A stretch of DNA of 64,000 nt from Rhodobacter sp. (GCA_027489175.1 JAIYAE010000004.1:371161-435160); one strand, 5' to 3'. Numbered from the stretch's first letter, positions 33,905-45,240 are shown. Notes: a model not told the origin generated them from the letters alone. Program-made: numbers and translations.

Positions 33905-34762
33905 ATGATGGATAAACTTGACAAACGCGACCGCGCCCCGGTCTTCCGCGCCCGCCTGGATGAGGCGATGAAGGATCGCAAGGTCACCCAGGCCGCGCTG
34001 GCCCGGCTGACGGGGGTGGACCGGTCCACCATCTCGGCGCTCTTGCAGCCCGGCACGCGGCTGCCGAACGCCCAGCTGGCCGCCGACTGCGCCCGCGCGC
34101 TGGGCATCAGCGCGGACTGGCTTTTGGGTCTGTCCGGCCGCCCCGAGCCCATTGCCGACCTTCTCGCCGCGTCCCTGTCCCTGACCGAAGCCCCCCGCGC
34201 GCTGATCGACGAGCGCATCTTCGGCTGGCATCAGGAAGCAGCGGGCTACAAGATCCGCCACGTTCCGGCGACGCTGCCCGACATGCTGAAAATCCGCAGC
34301 GTGGTGGAATGGGAATATGAACCCCAGCTTGGCCGCACCGCCGAACAGGCCATCGGCGCGTTCGAGGACCGTCTGAAATGGATGCGCGGCGCGGGGTCGG
34401 ACTATGAAATCGCCCTGCCGGTGCATGAACTGACCGCCTTCGCCACCGGCACCGGCTATTACGAAGGCCTCTCCGCTGATGTGCGGCTGCAACAGCTTCG
34501 TCACCTGATGACGCTGTGCGAGCAGCTTTACCCCTCGCTCCGCCTTTGCCTTTTCGACGCGCGGCGGCTTTTCTCAGCCCCGATCACCGTCTTCGGCCCG
34601 CTTCTGGCGGTGATCTACCTTGGCCGCCATTACCTCGCCTTCCGCGATTCCGCGCGGGTGGAAACCATCACGCAGCACTTCGACCTTCTGGTGCGCGAGG
34701 CCGAGGTGGGCGCCCGCGACATGGTGGCCCATCTGCAAACCCTGTGCGACCGGGTGCGGTAA
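33905..34762 (+). CDS. XRE-family transcriptional regulator
   Basis: 285 aa. The N-terminal helix-turn-helix (residues ~25-60, TQAALARLTGVDRSTISALL) is followed by a large domain with no recognised ligand motif. The gene diverges from the desaturase over a 102-bp intergenic region containing palindromes TGATATCA and GCACGTGC (33837-33844), which may be operators. I infer that it regulates the desaturase or lipid genes. Confidence 0.85.
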   Translation: MMDKLDKRDRAPVFRARLDEAMKDRKVTQAALARLTGVDRSTISALLQPGTRLPNAQLAADCARALGISADWLLGLSGRPEPIADLLAASLSLTEAPRALIDERIFGWHQEAAGYKIRHVPATLPDMLKIRSVVEWEYEPQLGRTAEQAIGAFEDRLKWMRGAGSDYEIALPVHELTAFATGTGYYEGLSADVRLQQLRHLMTLCEQLYPSLRLCLFDARRLFSAPITVFGPLLAVIYLGRHYLAFRDSARVETITQHFDLLVREAEVGARDMVAHLQTLCDRVR

Positions 34763-34782
34763 GTCCCGGATGCCCTGACCGA

Positions 34783-35280
34783 CTAGAACGCCCGCAAAGC
34801 CCCTGCGACATAGCCGTTGAAATCAAAGATCTCGCGCGCCGCCGCCAACCGGTCCCCCGCTGCCGCGCCCCGGTCCAGCACAAAGCCGAACCGGCCCGAA
34901 GGCGTGCCGATCGCCAGCGTCCGGTAGCCGCTGTCGACCCACAGGATCCACCAATCCTCTTGCCCCTCCATTGCCAACCGGCCCGGCCCGTTGGGTGTGG
35001 CAAGGCCCGAAACAGGCCGCTCTACCCCGTTCAGGCACAAGACCCCGTCAACCGCCAGACCACCGGGGGCAGGCCGAAACTCCAGCCCGCCCGCAGCGCA
35101 CTTGCCGCGCGCGGTTGCCTGATACCCTGCCACCTGATTCCAGCGCCCGGCAATCTGCGGGGGCTGGAACGCGGCGGCAGAGTAGATCGGCACGCTCGCG
35201 GCGCGGAAGACAATCGTGGGCGGGGCCGGGGCCGCACAGGCCGACACCGCCATCATCAGGGCAAGGATCACTCGATGCAA
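34783..35280 (-). CDS. Lipocalin-like lipoprotein (Blc family)
   Basis: 165 aa with a lipoprotein signal (MHRVILALMMAVSAC) and the lipocalin GxW motif in IAGRWNQVAGYQ, followed by a beta-rich region. It resembles bacterial outer-membrane lipocalins that bind lipids. It lies just after the Cys/Ala-Pro-rich lipoprotein gene, overlapping by 13 nt, and is convergent with the XRE gene. Confidence 0.8.
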   Translation of the reverse strand: MHRVILALMMAVSACAAPAPPTIVFRAASVPIYSAAAFQPPQIAGRWNQVAGYQATARGKCAAGGLEFRPAPGGLAVDGVLCLNGVERPVSGLATPNGPGRLAMEGQEDWWILWVDSGYRTLAIGTPSGRFGFVLDRGAAAGDRLAAAREIFDFNGYVAGALRAF

Positions 35281-35855
35281 AGGGTCACCCGGGCACCGTT
35301 GTCCTGTAGGACCTCATGGCAGCCAAGCAGCGGCTTGATGGGCGAACAGGTGCCGGACCGGGCCAGACAGACCCCCTCGCACTGGCTTTCCCGCTCGCAG
35401 CGCTTGCCGGCATCCCGGGTTTCATAGACGCAGGTGCGCAGAACGCCAGACCCGACGCCAGACCAGGTCCCGCCGCGTTTTTCGCAGGTGCGCTGGACCT
35501 CGGACTTCACCTCCTCGGGTGCGGCGGGAACGGCGACAGATTGGGGCGCAGGCTCTGGCGCTTCGGCTGCTTCCGTCGGGGCCGCCGCTTCCGCCGGGGT
35601 TTCTGCCGCAGCCGGGGCCTGCCCCTCCACTGCGGCGGGCTCCGCTCCGGCCGTCGCGGTGGCTTCCGGCGCGCTTGCGCTGGGCGGGGCGTCCAGCGCT
35701 GTCACCTCAATCGCGTCCCCCGCTACGGCATTGGGGGTTACGTCCCCATCCGGTCCCGCACCCGTGCCTGGGGCGGACAGCTGACACCCTGCGACCAGTG
35801 CGGTCACCATGAGGGCAAGACCAAGCGGGAAAAGACGGTGGGCAAGGCGCGGCAT
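35268..35855 (-). CDS. Ala/Glu/Pro-rich lipoprotein with Cys-rich C-terminus
   Basis: 195 aa with lipobox LVAGC (Cys24), a low-complexity Ala/Glu/Pro linker (~residues 50-115) and a C-terminal domain with eight cysteines (TCEKRGG, TCVYE, RCERESQCEGVC, TCSP, GCHE, LCIE). The disulfide-rich tail is probably periplasmic. Function unknown. Start ATG 35855 has GGAG upstream; the longer frame (to 35900) is not supported. Confidence 0.75.
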   Translation of the reverse strand: MPRLAHRLFPLGLALMVTALVAGCQLSAPGTGAGPDGDVTPNAVAGDAIEVTALDAPPSASAPEATATAGAEPAAVEGQAPAAAETPAEAAAPTEAAEAPEPAPQSVAVPAAPEEVKSEVQRTCEKRGGTWSGVGSGVLRTCVYETRDAGKRCERESQCEGVCLARSGTCSPIKPLLGCHEVLQDNGARVTLCIE

Positions 35856-35913
35856 CTGGGTCTCCGGGAACGCGTTCAGCAGTGCCTTGATCCGCCCCAT
35901 CCCGCAAGTCCCC

Positions 35914-36954
35914 TCAATAGGGTGCGGGGAAGGCCCGGTGGGTTTCCGCTATCTCGGCCAGCACCGCATCCGACAGCGTGACCGAGGCCGCACCGATGTT
36001 GGTGCGGAGTTGGTCCAGCGTGGTGGCCCCGATGATCGGGATCGTGCGGAACGGGCGCGACAGGCAGAAGGCAATCGCCATCTGGCAAGGGTCAAGTCCA
36101 TGGCGCGCCGCGATCCCCATATAGGCCGCCACGGCGGGAAAGACCTGCGGCGTGATCCGCCCGCCAAGGTCAGGCGTGTGCATCCGCCGCGTGCCATCGG
36201 GGATCACGTCACCCGCATACTTCCCGGACAAAAGCCCCACCGCGAGGGGGGAGAACGCCAGAAGCGGCATATCCTCGATCAGGCTGAACTCGGCCCAGTC
36301 GGTATCAAACTGCCGGCAGAGCAGGCTGTATTCGTTCTGCACGCTTGCCATGCGCGGCAGGCCCAGACTGTCGGCCAGATGCAGCCAGCGCGCCGCGCCC
36401 CAGACGCTTTCGTTGGAAAGCCCGATGGCGCGGATCTTGCCTTCGGCCACCAGCGCCTGCGCGGTGGTCAGCACATCGGTCATATGCGCGGTTTCCGCCG
36501 CCTTGTCGGTGCCCGTCGGGGCATAGCGCCAGGCCTGACGGAAGTGATAGCTGCCCCGGTTCGGCCAGTGCAGCTGGTAAAGGTCGATGTAATCCGTCCC
36601 CATCCGCCGCAAGGACCCCTCAACCGCCGTGCGCATCGTGGCCCCGCTGATCGGCTGGCCCGGGCGCACCATCTGGCCCTTGCCGGTGATCTTGGTGGCA
36701 ATCTGCACCCGGTCACGGCCCCCCCGCGCGGCCAGCCATGAGCCGATGATCTCTTCCGTCCGGCCCACGGTTTCGGCGCGCACCGGGTTCGTCGGATACA
36801 TCTCGGCCGTGTCCCAGAAGGTCACCCCCGCCTCAAGCGCCATGTCGGCCTGGGCGTGGCCTTCGCTTTCGGTGTTCTGCGTGCCCCAGGTCATCGTGCC
36901 CAGGCAAATCTCCGAGACGGTCAGGCCGGTCTTGCCAAGGGTCAGGGTTTTCAT
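35914..36954 (-). CDS. Aldo/keto reductase (Tas-like)
   Basis: 346 aa. NADP-dependent (beta/alpha)8 reductase with LGKTGLTVSEICLGTMTWG at the start, catalytic Asp/Tyr in FWDTAEMYPTNP (residues ~49-59), Lys in IATKITG and His in YQLHWPNR. The YPTNPV variant and length match the Tas subfamily. GGAGG precedes ATG 36954. Substrate not determined. Confidence 0.88.
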   Translation of the reverse strand: MKTLTLGKTGLTVSEICLGTMTWGTQNTESEGHAQADMALEAGVTFWDTAEMYPTNPVRAETVGRTEEIIGSWLAARGGRDRVQIATKITGKGQMVRPGQPISGATMRTAVEGSLRRMGTDYIDLYQLHWPNRGSYHFRQAWRYAPTGTDKAAETAHMTDVLTTAQALVAEGKIRAIGLSNESVWGAARWLHLADSLGLPRMASVQNEYSLLCRQFDTDWAEFSLIEDMPLLAFSPLAVGLLSGKYAGDVIPDGTRRMHTPDLGGRITPQVFPAVAAYMGIAARHGLDPCQMAIAFCLSRPFRTIPIIGATTLDQLRTNIGAASVTLSDAVLAEIAETHRAFPAPY

Positions 36955-37040
36955 CACGCCTCCGGGGATCATCCGGCAGCCAATTGCTGCCTTGCAGCAA
37001 GCTAGGCCGGATCAGCGGCGGGGCAAAGGCCCAGACTTGA

Positions 37041-37055
37041 GAACATTACGCGAAC
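37041..37055. promoter_or_regulatory. LexA (SOS) box upstream of imuA
   Basis: A direct repeat GAAC-N7-GAAC (37041-37044 and 37052-37055). This is the known alphaproteobacterial LexA-binding arrangement (GTTC-N7-GTTC on the other strand). It lies 18 nt upstream of the imuA start, so DNA damage control is expected. Confidence 0.8.
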
Positions 37056-37072
37056 ATACTACAGTTTCGGGC

Positions 37073-37717
37073 ATGAGTCTGCCGATCCACACCCAAGCTG
37101 CGCCCCGGCCCCAGGACCTGCAACCGCTGGTCGGTGACCTGACCTTGCGCCGGGGCCGGGTGCATGAGTTGTGCGGCCCCGCCCGGCTCATGCTCGCGGC
37201 CCTTGTCATGGCCAAGGCGCAGGGGCCGGTGGTCTGGATCCGCCCGGGCTGGCTTTCTGACCGGCTGAACGCGGCGGGCCTGCAGCCGATGGCCAACCCC
37301 GCGCGGCTGATCCTCGCCACCGCGGCGCGGGATGAGGGCCTTCTTTGGGCGATGGAAGAGGCGCTGAGGTCCGGTGCAGCACCCCTCGTGATCGCCGAAC
37401 TGCTGACCCCGCCCGGCCTGACCCCGATCCGCCGCCTGCACCTTGCGGCCGAGGCGGGCAGTCAGGCCGCCCAGCGGGATGGGGCCGCCGCCCCCATCGG
37501 CCTGATCCTGTCGCCGGGGCAAGGCGGCGCGCAAGGCGTGGAAAGCCGCTGGCACATGACCCCGCGCCCCAGCCGGTCGCTTCTGTGGTCGGATGAAGGG
37601 GCCTGGACCCTGACGCGCCTCCGCGCCCGGCTGGCGCCCCCCGCCGCCTGGGCGCTGCGGCGCGGTGCAGATGGGGACGAAACGCTGGCCCCCCAATCGC
37701 TGGACCCAGCCCCCTGA
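37073..37717 (+). CDS. imuA: ImuA-family SOS mutagenesis accessory protein
   Basis: 214 aa. Resembles alphaproteobacterial ImuA (SulA/RecA-like accessory to ImuB and DnaE2 in error-prone translesion synthesis): LRRGRVHELCGPARLMLAALVM at the start, PVVWIRPGW, MEEALRSGAAPLVIAELL and GVESRWHM. It lacks a Walker A motif. A LexA box is 18 nt upstream. imuB and dnaE2, normally next, are absent here; YceI follows. Confidence 0.82.
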   Translation: MSLPIHTQAAPRPQDLQPLVGDLTLRRGRVHELCGPARLMLAALVMAKAQGPVVWIRPGWLSDRLNAAGLQPMANPARLILATAARDEGLLWAMEEALRSGAAPLVIAELLTPPGLTPIRRLHLAAEAGSQAAQRDGAAAPIGLILSPGQGGAQGVESRWHMTPRPSRSLLWSDEGAWTLTRLRARLAPPAAWALRRGADGDETLAPQSLDPAP

Positions 37718-37815
37718 CACTGCGCGGGTGCCAGCGCATTGGCCAAAACGCACGCCAGAGTGATGACTGGCACGCCAAAACCCTGCTATTGTCCGCTCAA
37801 AGGAAAGGTCCGCCC

Positions 37816-38409
37816 ATGCGCAGACTGACAGCCCTCGGCCTTGCCGCCCTGCTTCTTGCGCCAATGGCCCCCGTGATGGCCCCCCAGATGGCCCAGGCGG
37901 CCACCATCGACTATACCCTCGACGCCGCCGCCTCGACCGTCGCGTTCGAGACGGACTTCGGCCCCGACATCATCACCGGGCAGATCCCGCTCGCCCAGGC
38001 TGACCTGACGCTGGACTTCGACGATGTGCGCAACTGCACCGTCGCCGTCGCCCTTGACGTCACCGGGGCCGAGGCGAGCTTTCCCTTCGCCGCCCAGGCC
38101 CTGAAAGGCCCGAAGGTGCTGGACGCCAAGTCGCATCCGACGATGACCTTCCAAAGCACCTCGGTCACCCGCGCGGGTGAGGCGGCCGATGTGACCGGCC
38201 AGATCACCATTCGCGGGGTGACCCGCCCCGTCACCCTGCGGGCACAGCTATTCCGGCCCCAAGGCAGCGCCGCAACCGATTACAGCCGCCTGACCGTCCG
38301 CCTGACCGGCCGCGTCAACCGCAGTGAGTTCGGCGCAACCGGCTGGGCTGACATGGTCGGCGATGAGGTGCGAATCGTCATCACCGCCCGGATTGACGCG
38401 AAAGGCTGA
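37816..38409 (+). CDS. YceI-family periplasmic protein
   Basis: 197 aa with a signal peptide (MRRLTALGLAALLLAPMAP to QAATID). YceI lipocalin-like fold: YTLDAAASTVAFETDFG, SHPTMTFQSTSVTR and GEFGATGWADMVGDEVRIVI-like end. The fold binds long isoprenoid or fatty molecules. The stop is 3 nt from the cytochrome b gene, a common pair. Confidence 0.88.
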   Translation: MRRLTALGLAALLLAPMAPVMAPQMAQAATIDYTLDAAASTVAFETDFGPDIITGQIPLAQADLTLDFDDVRNCTVAVALDVTGAEASFPFAAQALKGPKVLDAKSHPTMTFQSTSVTRAGEAADVTGQITIRGVTRPVTLRAQLFRPQGSAATDYSRLTVRLTGRVNRSEFGATGWADMVGDEVRIVITARIDAKG

Positions 38410-38412
38410 CCC

Positions 38413-38955
38413 ATGGCCCTGCGCAACGGCCCCGACAGCTTTGGCCTTGTAACGCGGGTGATCCATTGGCTCATGGCCCTCCTGATCCTCGCCCTGATCG
38501 CGCTTGGCTTGCGGCTGACCTCCATGCAGCCGGGCCTCTCCAACCTCTGGCTTTACGGGCTGCACAAGACGCTGGGCATCACCCTTCTGGCGCTGGTCGT
38601 CTTTCGCATCCTTTGGCATGTCCTGTCGCCGCCGCCCGCGCCCATCGGCCCGCCCGGCCGGATGCGGCTGTTCGTCAAGCTCTGGCACTGGACACTTTAT
38701 GCCCTGATGATCGCCACCCCCATCGCGGGCTGGGCCGGGTCCTCGGCCAGCGGGATCGACACGGTGATCTTCAACCGCTTCACCCTCCCGCCCTTGGTTG
38801 AGCCGAACGAAACCTCGGAATTCGTCTGGTTCATCCTGCACGAGATCTTCGCCAAGACCCTGCTTGGCATGGTCATCGTCCACATCCTCGGCGCCTTGAA
38901 GCGTGAAATGGACGGCGACGGCACCCTGACGCGCATGCTGAAGGGGCGCGCGTGA
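38413..38955 (+). CDS. Cytochrome b561-family protein
   Basis: 180 aa with four transmembrane helices. Heme-ligand histidines appear in TRVIHWLMALL (helix 1), LHKTLGI (helix 2), LWHWTLYALM (helix 3) and ILHEIFAKTLLGMVIVHILGAL (helix 4). It is a membrane di-heme electron carrier, probably paired with the YceI protein for quinone or superoxide redox. Followed at once by two palindromes and metG. Confidence 0.9.
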   Translation: MALRNGPDSFGLVTRVIHWLMALLILALIALGLRLTSMQPGLSNLWLYGLHKTLGITLLALVVFRILWHVLSPPPAPIGPPGRMRLFVKLWHWTLYALMIATPIAGWAGSSASGIDTVIFNRFTLPPLVEPNETSEFVWFILHEIFAKTLLGMVIVHILGALKREMDGDGTLTRMLKGRA

Positions 38956-38958
38956 CCA

Positions 38959-39008
38959 CAAGTTTTCTGCGAAAACTTGAGCTTCCCCGAATTTTCGCAG
39001 AAAATTCG
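38959..39008. repeat. Two adjacent 9-3-9 palindromes upstream of metG
   Basis: Perfect inverted repeats lie at 38959-38979 (arms CAAGTTTTC/GAAAACTTG, centre TGC) and 38988-39008 (arms CGAATTTTC/GAAAATTCG, centre GCA). They are 8 nt apart, and the two centres are reverse complements, so both carry the core TTTTC-NNN-GAAAA in opposite orientation. They lie between the cytochrome b stop and the metG start. The design recalls the 22-bp palindromes at 4498-4565. Confidence 0.88.
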
Positions 39009-39081
39009 TGCTGTGCCCTGCCGCTGGCCCTTTCGCTGCACTTGGGCTAAGCAATCGCCGGACTTGAACGAAGGCGCAGAC

Positions 39082-40800
39082 ATGGCACGGATTCTCATCA
39101 CCTCGGCCATCCCTTATATCAACGGGATCAAGCATTTGGGCAATCTGGTGGGCAGCCAGCTTCCCGCCGACCTCTTCGCCCGCTTCAACCGGGCCTTGGG
39201 GCATGAGGTGATGTTCATCTGTGCCACCGACGAACACGGCACCCCGGCCGAGCTTGCCGCCGCCAAGGCGGGCAAACCGGTGGCCGACTACTGCGCCGAA
39301 ATGCACGCCGTCCAGGCCGAGATTGCCAAGGGCTTCCGTCTGTCGTTCGACCATTTCGGCCGCTCGTCCAGCCAGCGCAACCACCGCCTGACCCAGCACT
39401 TCGCCGGCAAACTGGCTGAGAATGGGCTGATCGAGGAAGTGTCGGAAAAGCAGGTCTTTTCCATCGACGACAACCGCTTTCTGCCGGATCGCTACATCAC
39501 CGGCACCTGCCCGAACTGCGGCTATACGGCGGCGCGCGGCGACCAGTGCGAAAACTGCACCAAGCAGCTTGACCCGACTGATCTGATCAACCCGCGCTCG
39601 TCCATCAGCGGCAGCACCAACCTAGAGGTGCGGGAGACGAAGCACCTCTACCTCCGCCAGCGCTCGCTTCGCGACAAGCTTGAGGCCTGGATCGACTCGA
39701 AACACGACTGGCCGATCCTGACGACTTCGATCGCCAAGAAATGGCTGAACGACGGTGACGGGTTGCAAGATCGTGGCATCACCCGTGACCTCCACTGGGG
39801 TATCCCGGTGAAAAAGGGCGACCAGCCCTGGCCCGGGATGGAAGGCAAGGTCTTCTACGTCTGGTTCGACGCCCCCATCGAATACATCGCCGCCACCGCC
39901 GAATGGGCGGACGCGCACGGCAAGCCCGATAGCGCGTGGGAACGCTGGTGGCGCACCGACAAGGGTGCTGCCGACGTGACCTATTACCAGTTCATGGGCA
40001 AGGACAACGTCCCCTTCCACACCCTGTCGTTCCCCGCCACGATCCTGGGGTCGGGTGAGCCTTGGAAGCTGGTCGACTACCTCAAGTCCTTCAACTACCT
40101 CAACTATGACGGTGGCCAGTTCTCCACCTCGCAGGGCAGGGGGGTCTTCATGGACCAGGCCCTGTCGATTCTGCCCGCCGACTACTGGCGATGGTGGCTT
40201 CTGTCCCACGCGCCGGAATCCAGCGACAGCGAATTCACCTGGGAAAACTTCCAGACCGCCGTGAACAAGGACCTCGCCGATGTGCTTGGCAACCTCGTCT
40301 CCCGCGTGACCAAGTTCGCCGTGGCCAAGTTCGGCAACGAAGTTCCCGCAGGCGGCCAGTTCGGCCCCCTTGAAACCGCCCTCATCGCCGACCTTGGCGC
40401 GCGGATTGCCGACTACACCGCCCTGATGCAGGCGATGGAGGTGCGCAAGGCCGCCGCCGAGTTGCGCGCGATCTGGGTCATCGGCAATGAGTATCTTCAG
40501 TCCGCCGCCCCCTGGTCGGTCGTCAAGACCGACCCCGATCAGGCGCAGGCGATCATCCGTCTGTCCCTGAACCTGATCCGGGTCTACGCGGTCCTGTCCG
40601 CGCCCTTCATCCCCGACGCCTCGGCCACCATGCTGCAGGCGATGGGTACCGACGACGCCAGCTGGCCGCACGACATTTCCGCCGCGATGCGCACGCTTCC
40701 GGCTGGCCACGCCTTCACCGTGCCCGAAAACCTCTTCCGCAAGATCACGGATGAGGAACGCACCGACTGGCAGACCCGCTTTTCCGGCATCCGCGCCTGA
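39082..40800 (+). CDS. metG: Methionyl-tRNA synthetase
   Basis: A 572-aa class I synthetase charging tRNA-Met. The HIGH motif is the HLGN in [12 protein letters not shown] (residues ~14-17), the zinc-ribbon is CPNCGY and QCENC (~residues 143-160), and KMSKS corresponds to [10 protein letters not shown] (~residue 348). The C-terminal tRNA-binding domain is absent, as in other alphaproteobacteria. The open frame extends upstream to 38977, but ATG 39082 begins the conserved [14 protein letters not shown]. Confidence 0.96.
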   Translation: MARILITSAIPYINGIKHLGNLVGSQLPADLFARFNRALGHEVMFICATDEHGTPAELAAAKAGKPVADYCAEMHAVQAEIAKGFRLSFDHFGRSSSQRNHRLTQHFAGKLAENGLIEEVSEKQVFSIDDNRFLPDRYITGTCPNCGYTAARGDQCENCTKQLDPTDLINPRSSISGSTNLEVRETKHLYLRQRSLRDKLEAWIDSKHDWPILTTSIAKKWLNDGDGLQDRGITRDLHWGIPVKKGDQPWPGMEGKVFYVWFDAPIEYIAATAEWADAHGKPDSAWERWWRTDKGAADVTYYQFMGKDNVPFHTLSFPATILGSGEPWKLVDYLKSFNYLNYDGGQFSTSQGRGVFMDQALSILPADYWRWWLLSHAPESSDSEFTWENFQTAVNKDLADVLGNLVSRVTKFAVAKFGNEVPAGGQFGPLETALIADLGARIADYTALMQAMEVRKAAAELRAIWVIGNEYLQSAAPWSVVKTDPDQAQAIIRLSLNLIRVYAVLSAPFIPDASATMLQAMGTDDASWPHDISAAMRTLPAGHAFTVPENLFRKITDEERTDWQTRFSGIRA

Positions 40801-40814
40801 TCCCACGCCGCGCT

Positions 40815-40870
40815 GCGGAAAACCTTCCGCTGCAACCGCAGAAACCGCGCCGCCGCGCGCGGTTTTCCGC
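40815..40870. repeat. Inverted repeats downstream of metG
   Basis: A perfect 10-bp inverted repeat, GCGGAAAACC (40815-40824) with GGTTTTCCGC (40861-40870), encloses smaller hairpins, including AAACCGCGC (40842-40850) with GCGCGGTTT (40857-40865). There is no T-tract, so it is not a clear intrinsic terminator; it may act in mRNA processing. Confidence 0.6.
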
Positions 40871-40994
40871 TGGAATGTGCCCGGACCGGGAAGAAATTCC
40901 GCCGATGCCTGAATCTCTGGAAACCGCGCCACAGCTTCCGGTGGTAATGTCTCCCCATCGGACCCGAGTCGCTGCCACATGAGGAGAGCCCGAG

Positions 40995-41162
40995 ATGCCC
41001 GAAGTTCTGCCTTCGCGTCACCAGTCGCCACCCCGTTCGCGCCGCACCTATGCTGCCATCGCCCTCTTCCTGATCGTGTATATCGGGGTGCTGGCCGTCG
41101 TCCTTGCCCCCCGCGACATGATCGCCGCCGAAACGGGCGCGATCTTCGCGGACAGCAACTGA
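40995..41162 (+). CDS. 55-aa single-pass membrane protein
   Basis: A basic N-terminus (PSRHQSPPRSRRTY) precedes one transmembrane helix (residues ~19-38, AAIALFLIVYIGVLAVVLAP) and a short acidic tail. GAGGAG lies about 8-12 nt before the ATG. Too short for many gene callers, but codon use and membrane topology are convincing. It ends 1 nt before the convergent TetR gene. Function unknown. Confidence 0.7.
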   Translation: MPEVLPSRHQSPPRSRRTYAAIALFLIVYIGVLAVVLAPRDMIAAETGAIFADSN

Positions 41163-41163
41163 T

Positions 41164-41706
41164 CTACCCCAATTCCAAAGCGAAGGCCCGCCGCAGGTGG
41201 GCCTCCGCCATTTCTGGGGTCAGGTCGGTGGTCCCGGCCAGCAAAAGCCCCGCCAGCCCGTCCTGCAACGCCGTCAGTCGCAGCGCGGTGGCCTTGGGGT
41301 CAGGACAGCGCTCGGGGACCGCAGCCAAATCCGCCGTCAGCCGCGCCAGCATCCGCCCCTGCACCCGGGTCAGCGCCGCCGCCATCGCCGGGTCTGACGC
41401 CGCCAGATCCGTCGCTTCCAGCCACAGCCGCCAATAGGTCCGGGCCTCAGGCGCGAAGGCGGTGGCAAGCCAAGCCTCCAGCGCCTCGTCGGGCGCTGCC
41501 TCAGGGCCTTCGACCTCGGCAAAGATCGCTTCCCAGGCCAAGGCCCGCAGTTCCGGCCAGCGGAAATAGTGGTTCAAAAGCCCCCGCCCCACGCCCGCCC
41601 GGTCTGTCACGGCCCGCGTCGTTGCCGCGTGCAGCCCAACCTCGCGCAGCACATCCGCCGCCGCCTGCCGGATCAGCGCCGCACCGTCCGAAGCCCGCTT
41701 GTCCAT
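41164..41706 (-). CDS. TetR-family transcriptional regulator
   Basis: 180 aa. The N-terminal HTH (residues ~14-45, ALIRQAAADVLREVGLHAATTRAV to GRGLLNHYF) resembles BetI-type TetR proteins; the rest is an all-helical ligand domain. It is divergent from the DUF418 membrane protein, with two palindromes between them. GTG 41715 is an alternative start. The inducer is unknown. Confidence 0.85.
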   Translation of the reverse strand: MDKRASDGAALIRQAAADVLREVGLHAATTRAVTDRAGVGRGLLNHYFRWPELRALAWEAIFAEVEGPEAAPDEALEAWLATAFAPEARTYWRLWLEATDLAASDPAMAAALTRVQGRMLARLTADLAAVPERCPDPKATALRLTALQDGLAGLLLAGTTDLTPEMAEAHLRRAFALELG

Positions 41707-41725
41707 CTCTGCCACCCGCGCCCCC

Positions 41726-41772
41726 TTGACAGAATTGAGCGCTTGCTCAATCTTGTGCTGAGCAACTGCTCA
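41726..41772. promoter_or_regulatory. Promoter and two TetR-type operator palindromes
   Basis: TTGAGC-N4-GCTCAA (41735-41750) and TGAGCA-N2-TGCTCA (41759-41772) share the half-site TGAGC/GCTCA. A -35-like TTGACA lies at 41726-41731, so the first palindrome sits in the promoter spacer for the rightward gene. The TetR product is the likely binder, regulating itself and the DUF418 gene. Confidence 0.65.
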
Positions 41773-41786
41773 ACACGGAATAGCCG

Positions 41787-42893
41787 ATGTCGGACCCCTC
41801 CCGCAACTCTGCCGTCGATCTGATCCGCACCGCGGCGCTGATCGGCATCTGCGTGGTGAACCTGCCCTTCCTCGCCCTGCCGGGGTCTGCCCTGCTGCAG
41901 GTCCCCGCACACCCCGCCGACCGCCTGGCCGCCGATCTGGTGCAACTGCTGTTCGAGGGGAAGTTCTTCCTCCTCTTCTCTTTCCTTTTCGGCTGGGGGA
42001 TGCAGGTGCAGATGCAATCAGCTTCCCGGCAGGGGCAGGCCTTCGCCCCGCGCTATGCCCGCCGTCTGGCGGGGCTGGCGATCCTTGGGGTGCTGCACGC
42101 GGTCTTCGTCTTCACCGGTGACATTCTGGTGCTTTACGCCGTCCTGGGCGCGCTGGCCTGGCCGCTGCGCAACGCCCCGCCGCGCCGTCTGGTCCGGCTG
42201 GCCATCGTCATGGTCCCAGCTGCACTTTTGGGGCTGGTCCTCCTTGCGGTGCTGGTCGAGGTTGGTCTGCCCGAACCCGACTACCGCGCGCTGGCGCATG
42301 GGTTCTGGCAGGCGACATTGGTCCGCAGCACCGAATGGCCGCCCACCTTCGTGATCCTGCTCCTGTTCCAGGGTCCCCTTGCGTTCGGGGCGATCCTCAT
42401 GGGCCTTGCCGCCGCCCAGACCGGCTTCTTCCAACCTGACAGCCCCGGGCGCCGCCTGCTCCGGCGCGCCTTTCCCTGGGCGTTGACCATCGGCTTGGCC
42501 CTGAACCTGATCGTCGCCCTGTCGCCAATGGACGACTCCCCCCGCGCGCTGGTCGGACTTCTGCTTTTGGCCCCCGCAGCACCGATCCTGGCAATGGCTT
42601 GGTTTCATGGGATATTATGGTTAGCTGATCGGCTAAGCATACCCGCAGTCCTGCAACGCGCCGGTCAGAACTCGCTCAGCGCCTACCTGTTGCAGGGCAT
42701 CCTCGCCGGGCTGGTCTTTGGCGGGCATGGGCTGGGGCTGTTCGGTCAGCTGGGGCAGGCGGTGCTCTTGCCGCTGGCCATTCTGATCGCACTTCTGGCC
42801 ATGGTGCTGACCGGGCTCATGGCTGGCCGCTGGGGCAGGGGCCCGTTCGAGGCGATCTTGCGCCGCCTCACCTATGGGGCATCCCGCCCATGA
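41787..42893 (+). CDS. DUF418 family inner-membrane protein
   Basis: 368 aa with about eight to ten transmembrane helices, matching the DUF418/YeiB family (RNSAVDLIRTAALIGICVVNL at the start; GPLAFGAILMGLAAAQTGFF; NSLSAYLLQGILAGLVFG). Function unknown. Its promoter carries TetR-type palindromes and the divergent TetR gene is its probable regulator. Confidence 0.88.
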   Translation: MSDPSRNSAVDLIRTAALIGICVVNLPFLALPGSALLQVPAHPADRLAADLVQLLFEGKFFLLFSFLFGWGMQVQMQSASRQGQAFAPRYARRLAGLAILGVLHAVFVFTGDILVLYAVLGALAWPLRNAPPRRLVRLAIVMVPAALLGLVLLAVLVEVGLPEPDYRALAHGFWQATLVRSTEWPPTFVILLLFQGPLAFGAILMGLAAAQTGFFQPDSPGRRLLRRAFPWALTIGLALNLIVALSPMDDSPRALVGLLLLAPAAPILAMAWFHGILWLADRLSIPAVLQRAGQNSLSAYLLQGILAGLVFGGHGLGLFGQLGQAVLLPLAILIALLAMVLTGLMAGRWGRGPFEAILRRLTYGASRP

Positions 42894-42954
42894 AACAGGC
42901 CCGGGCATGACACCCGGGCCGCACTCATCACACCAGACCGTCCGAAGCTGTGGC

Positions 42955-45195
<2,241 letters not shown>

Positions 45196-45240
45196 TCACG
45201 CGCTGCATCTTGACTGGGATTACCACCCCCGTCCGATAAA

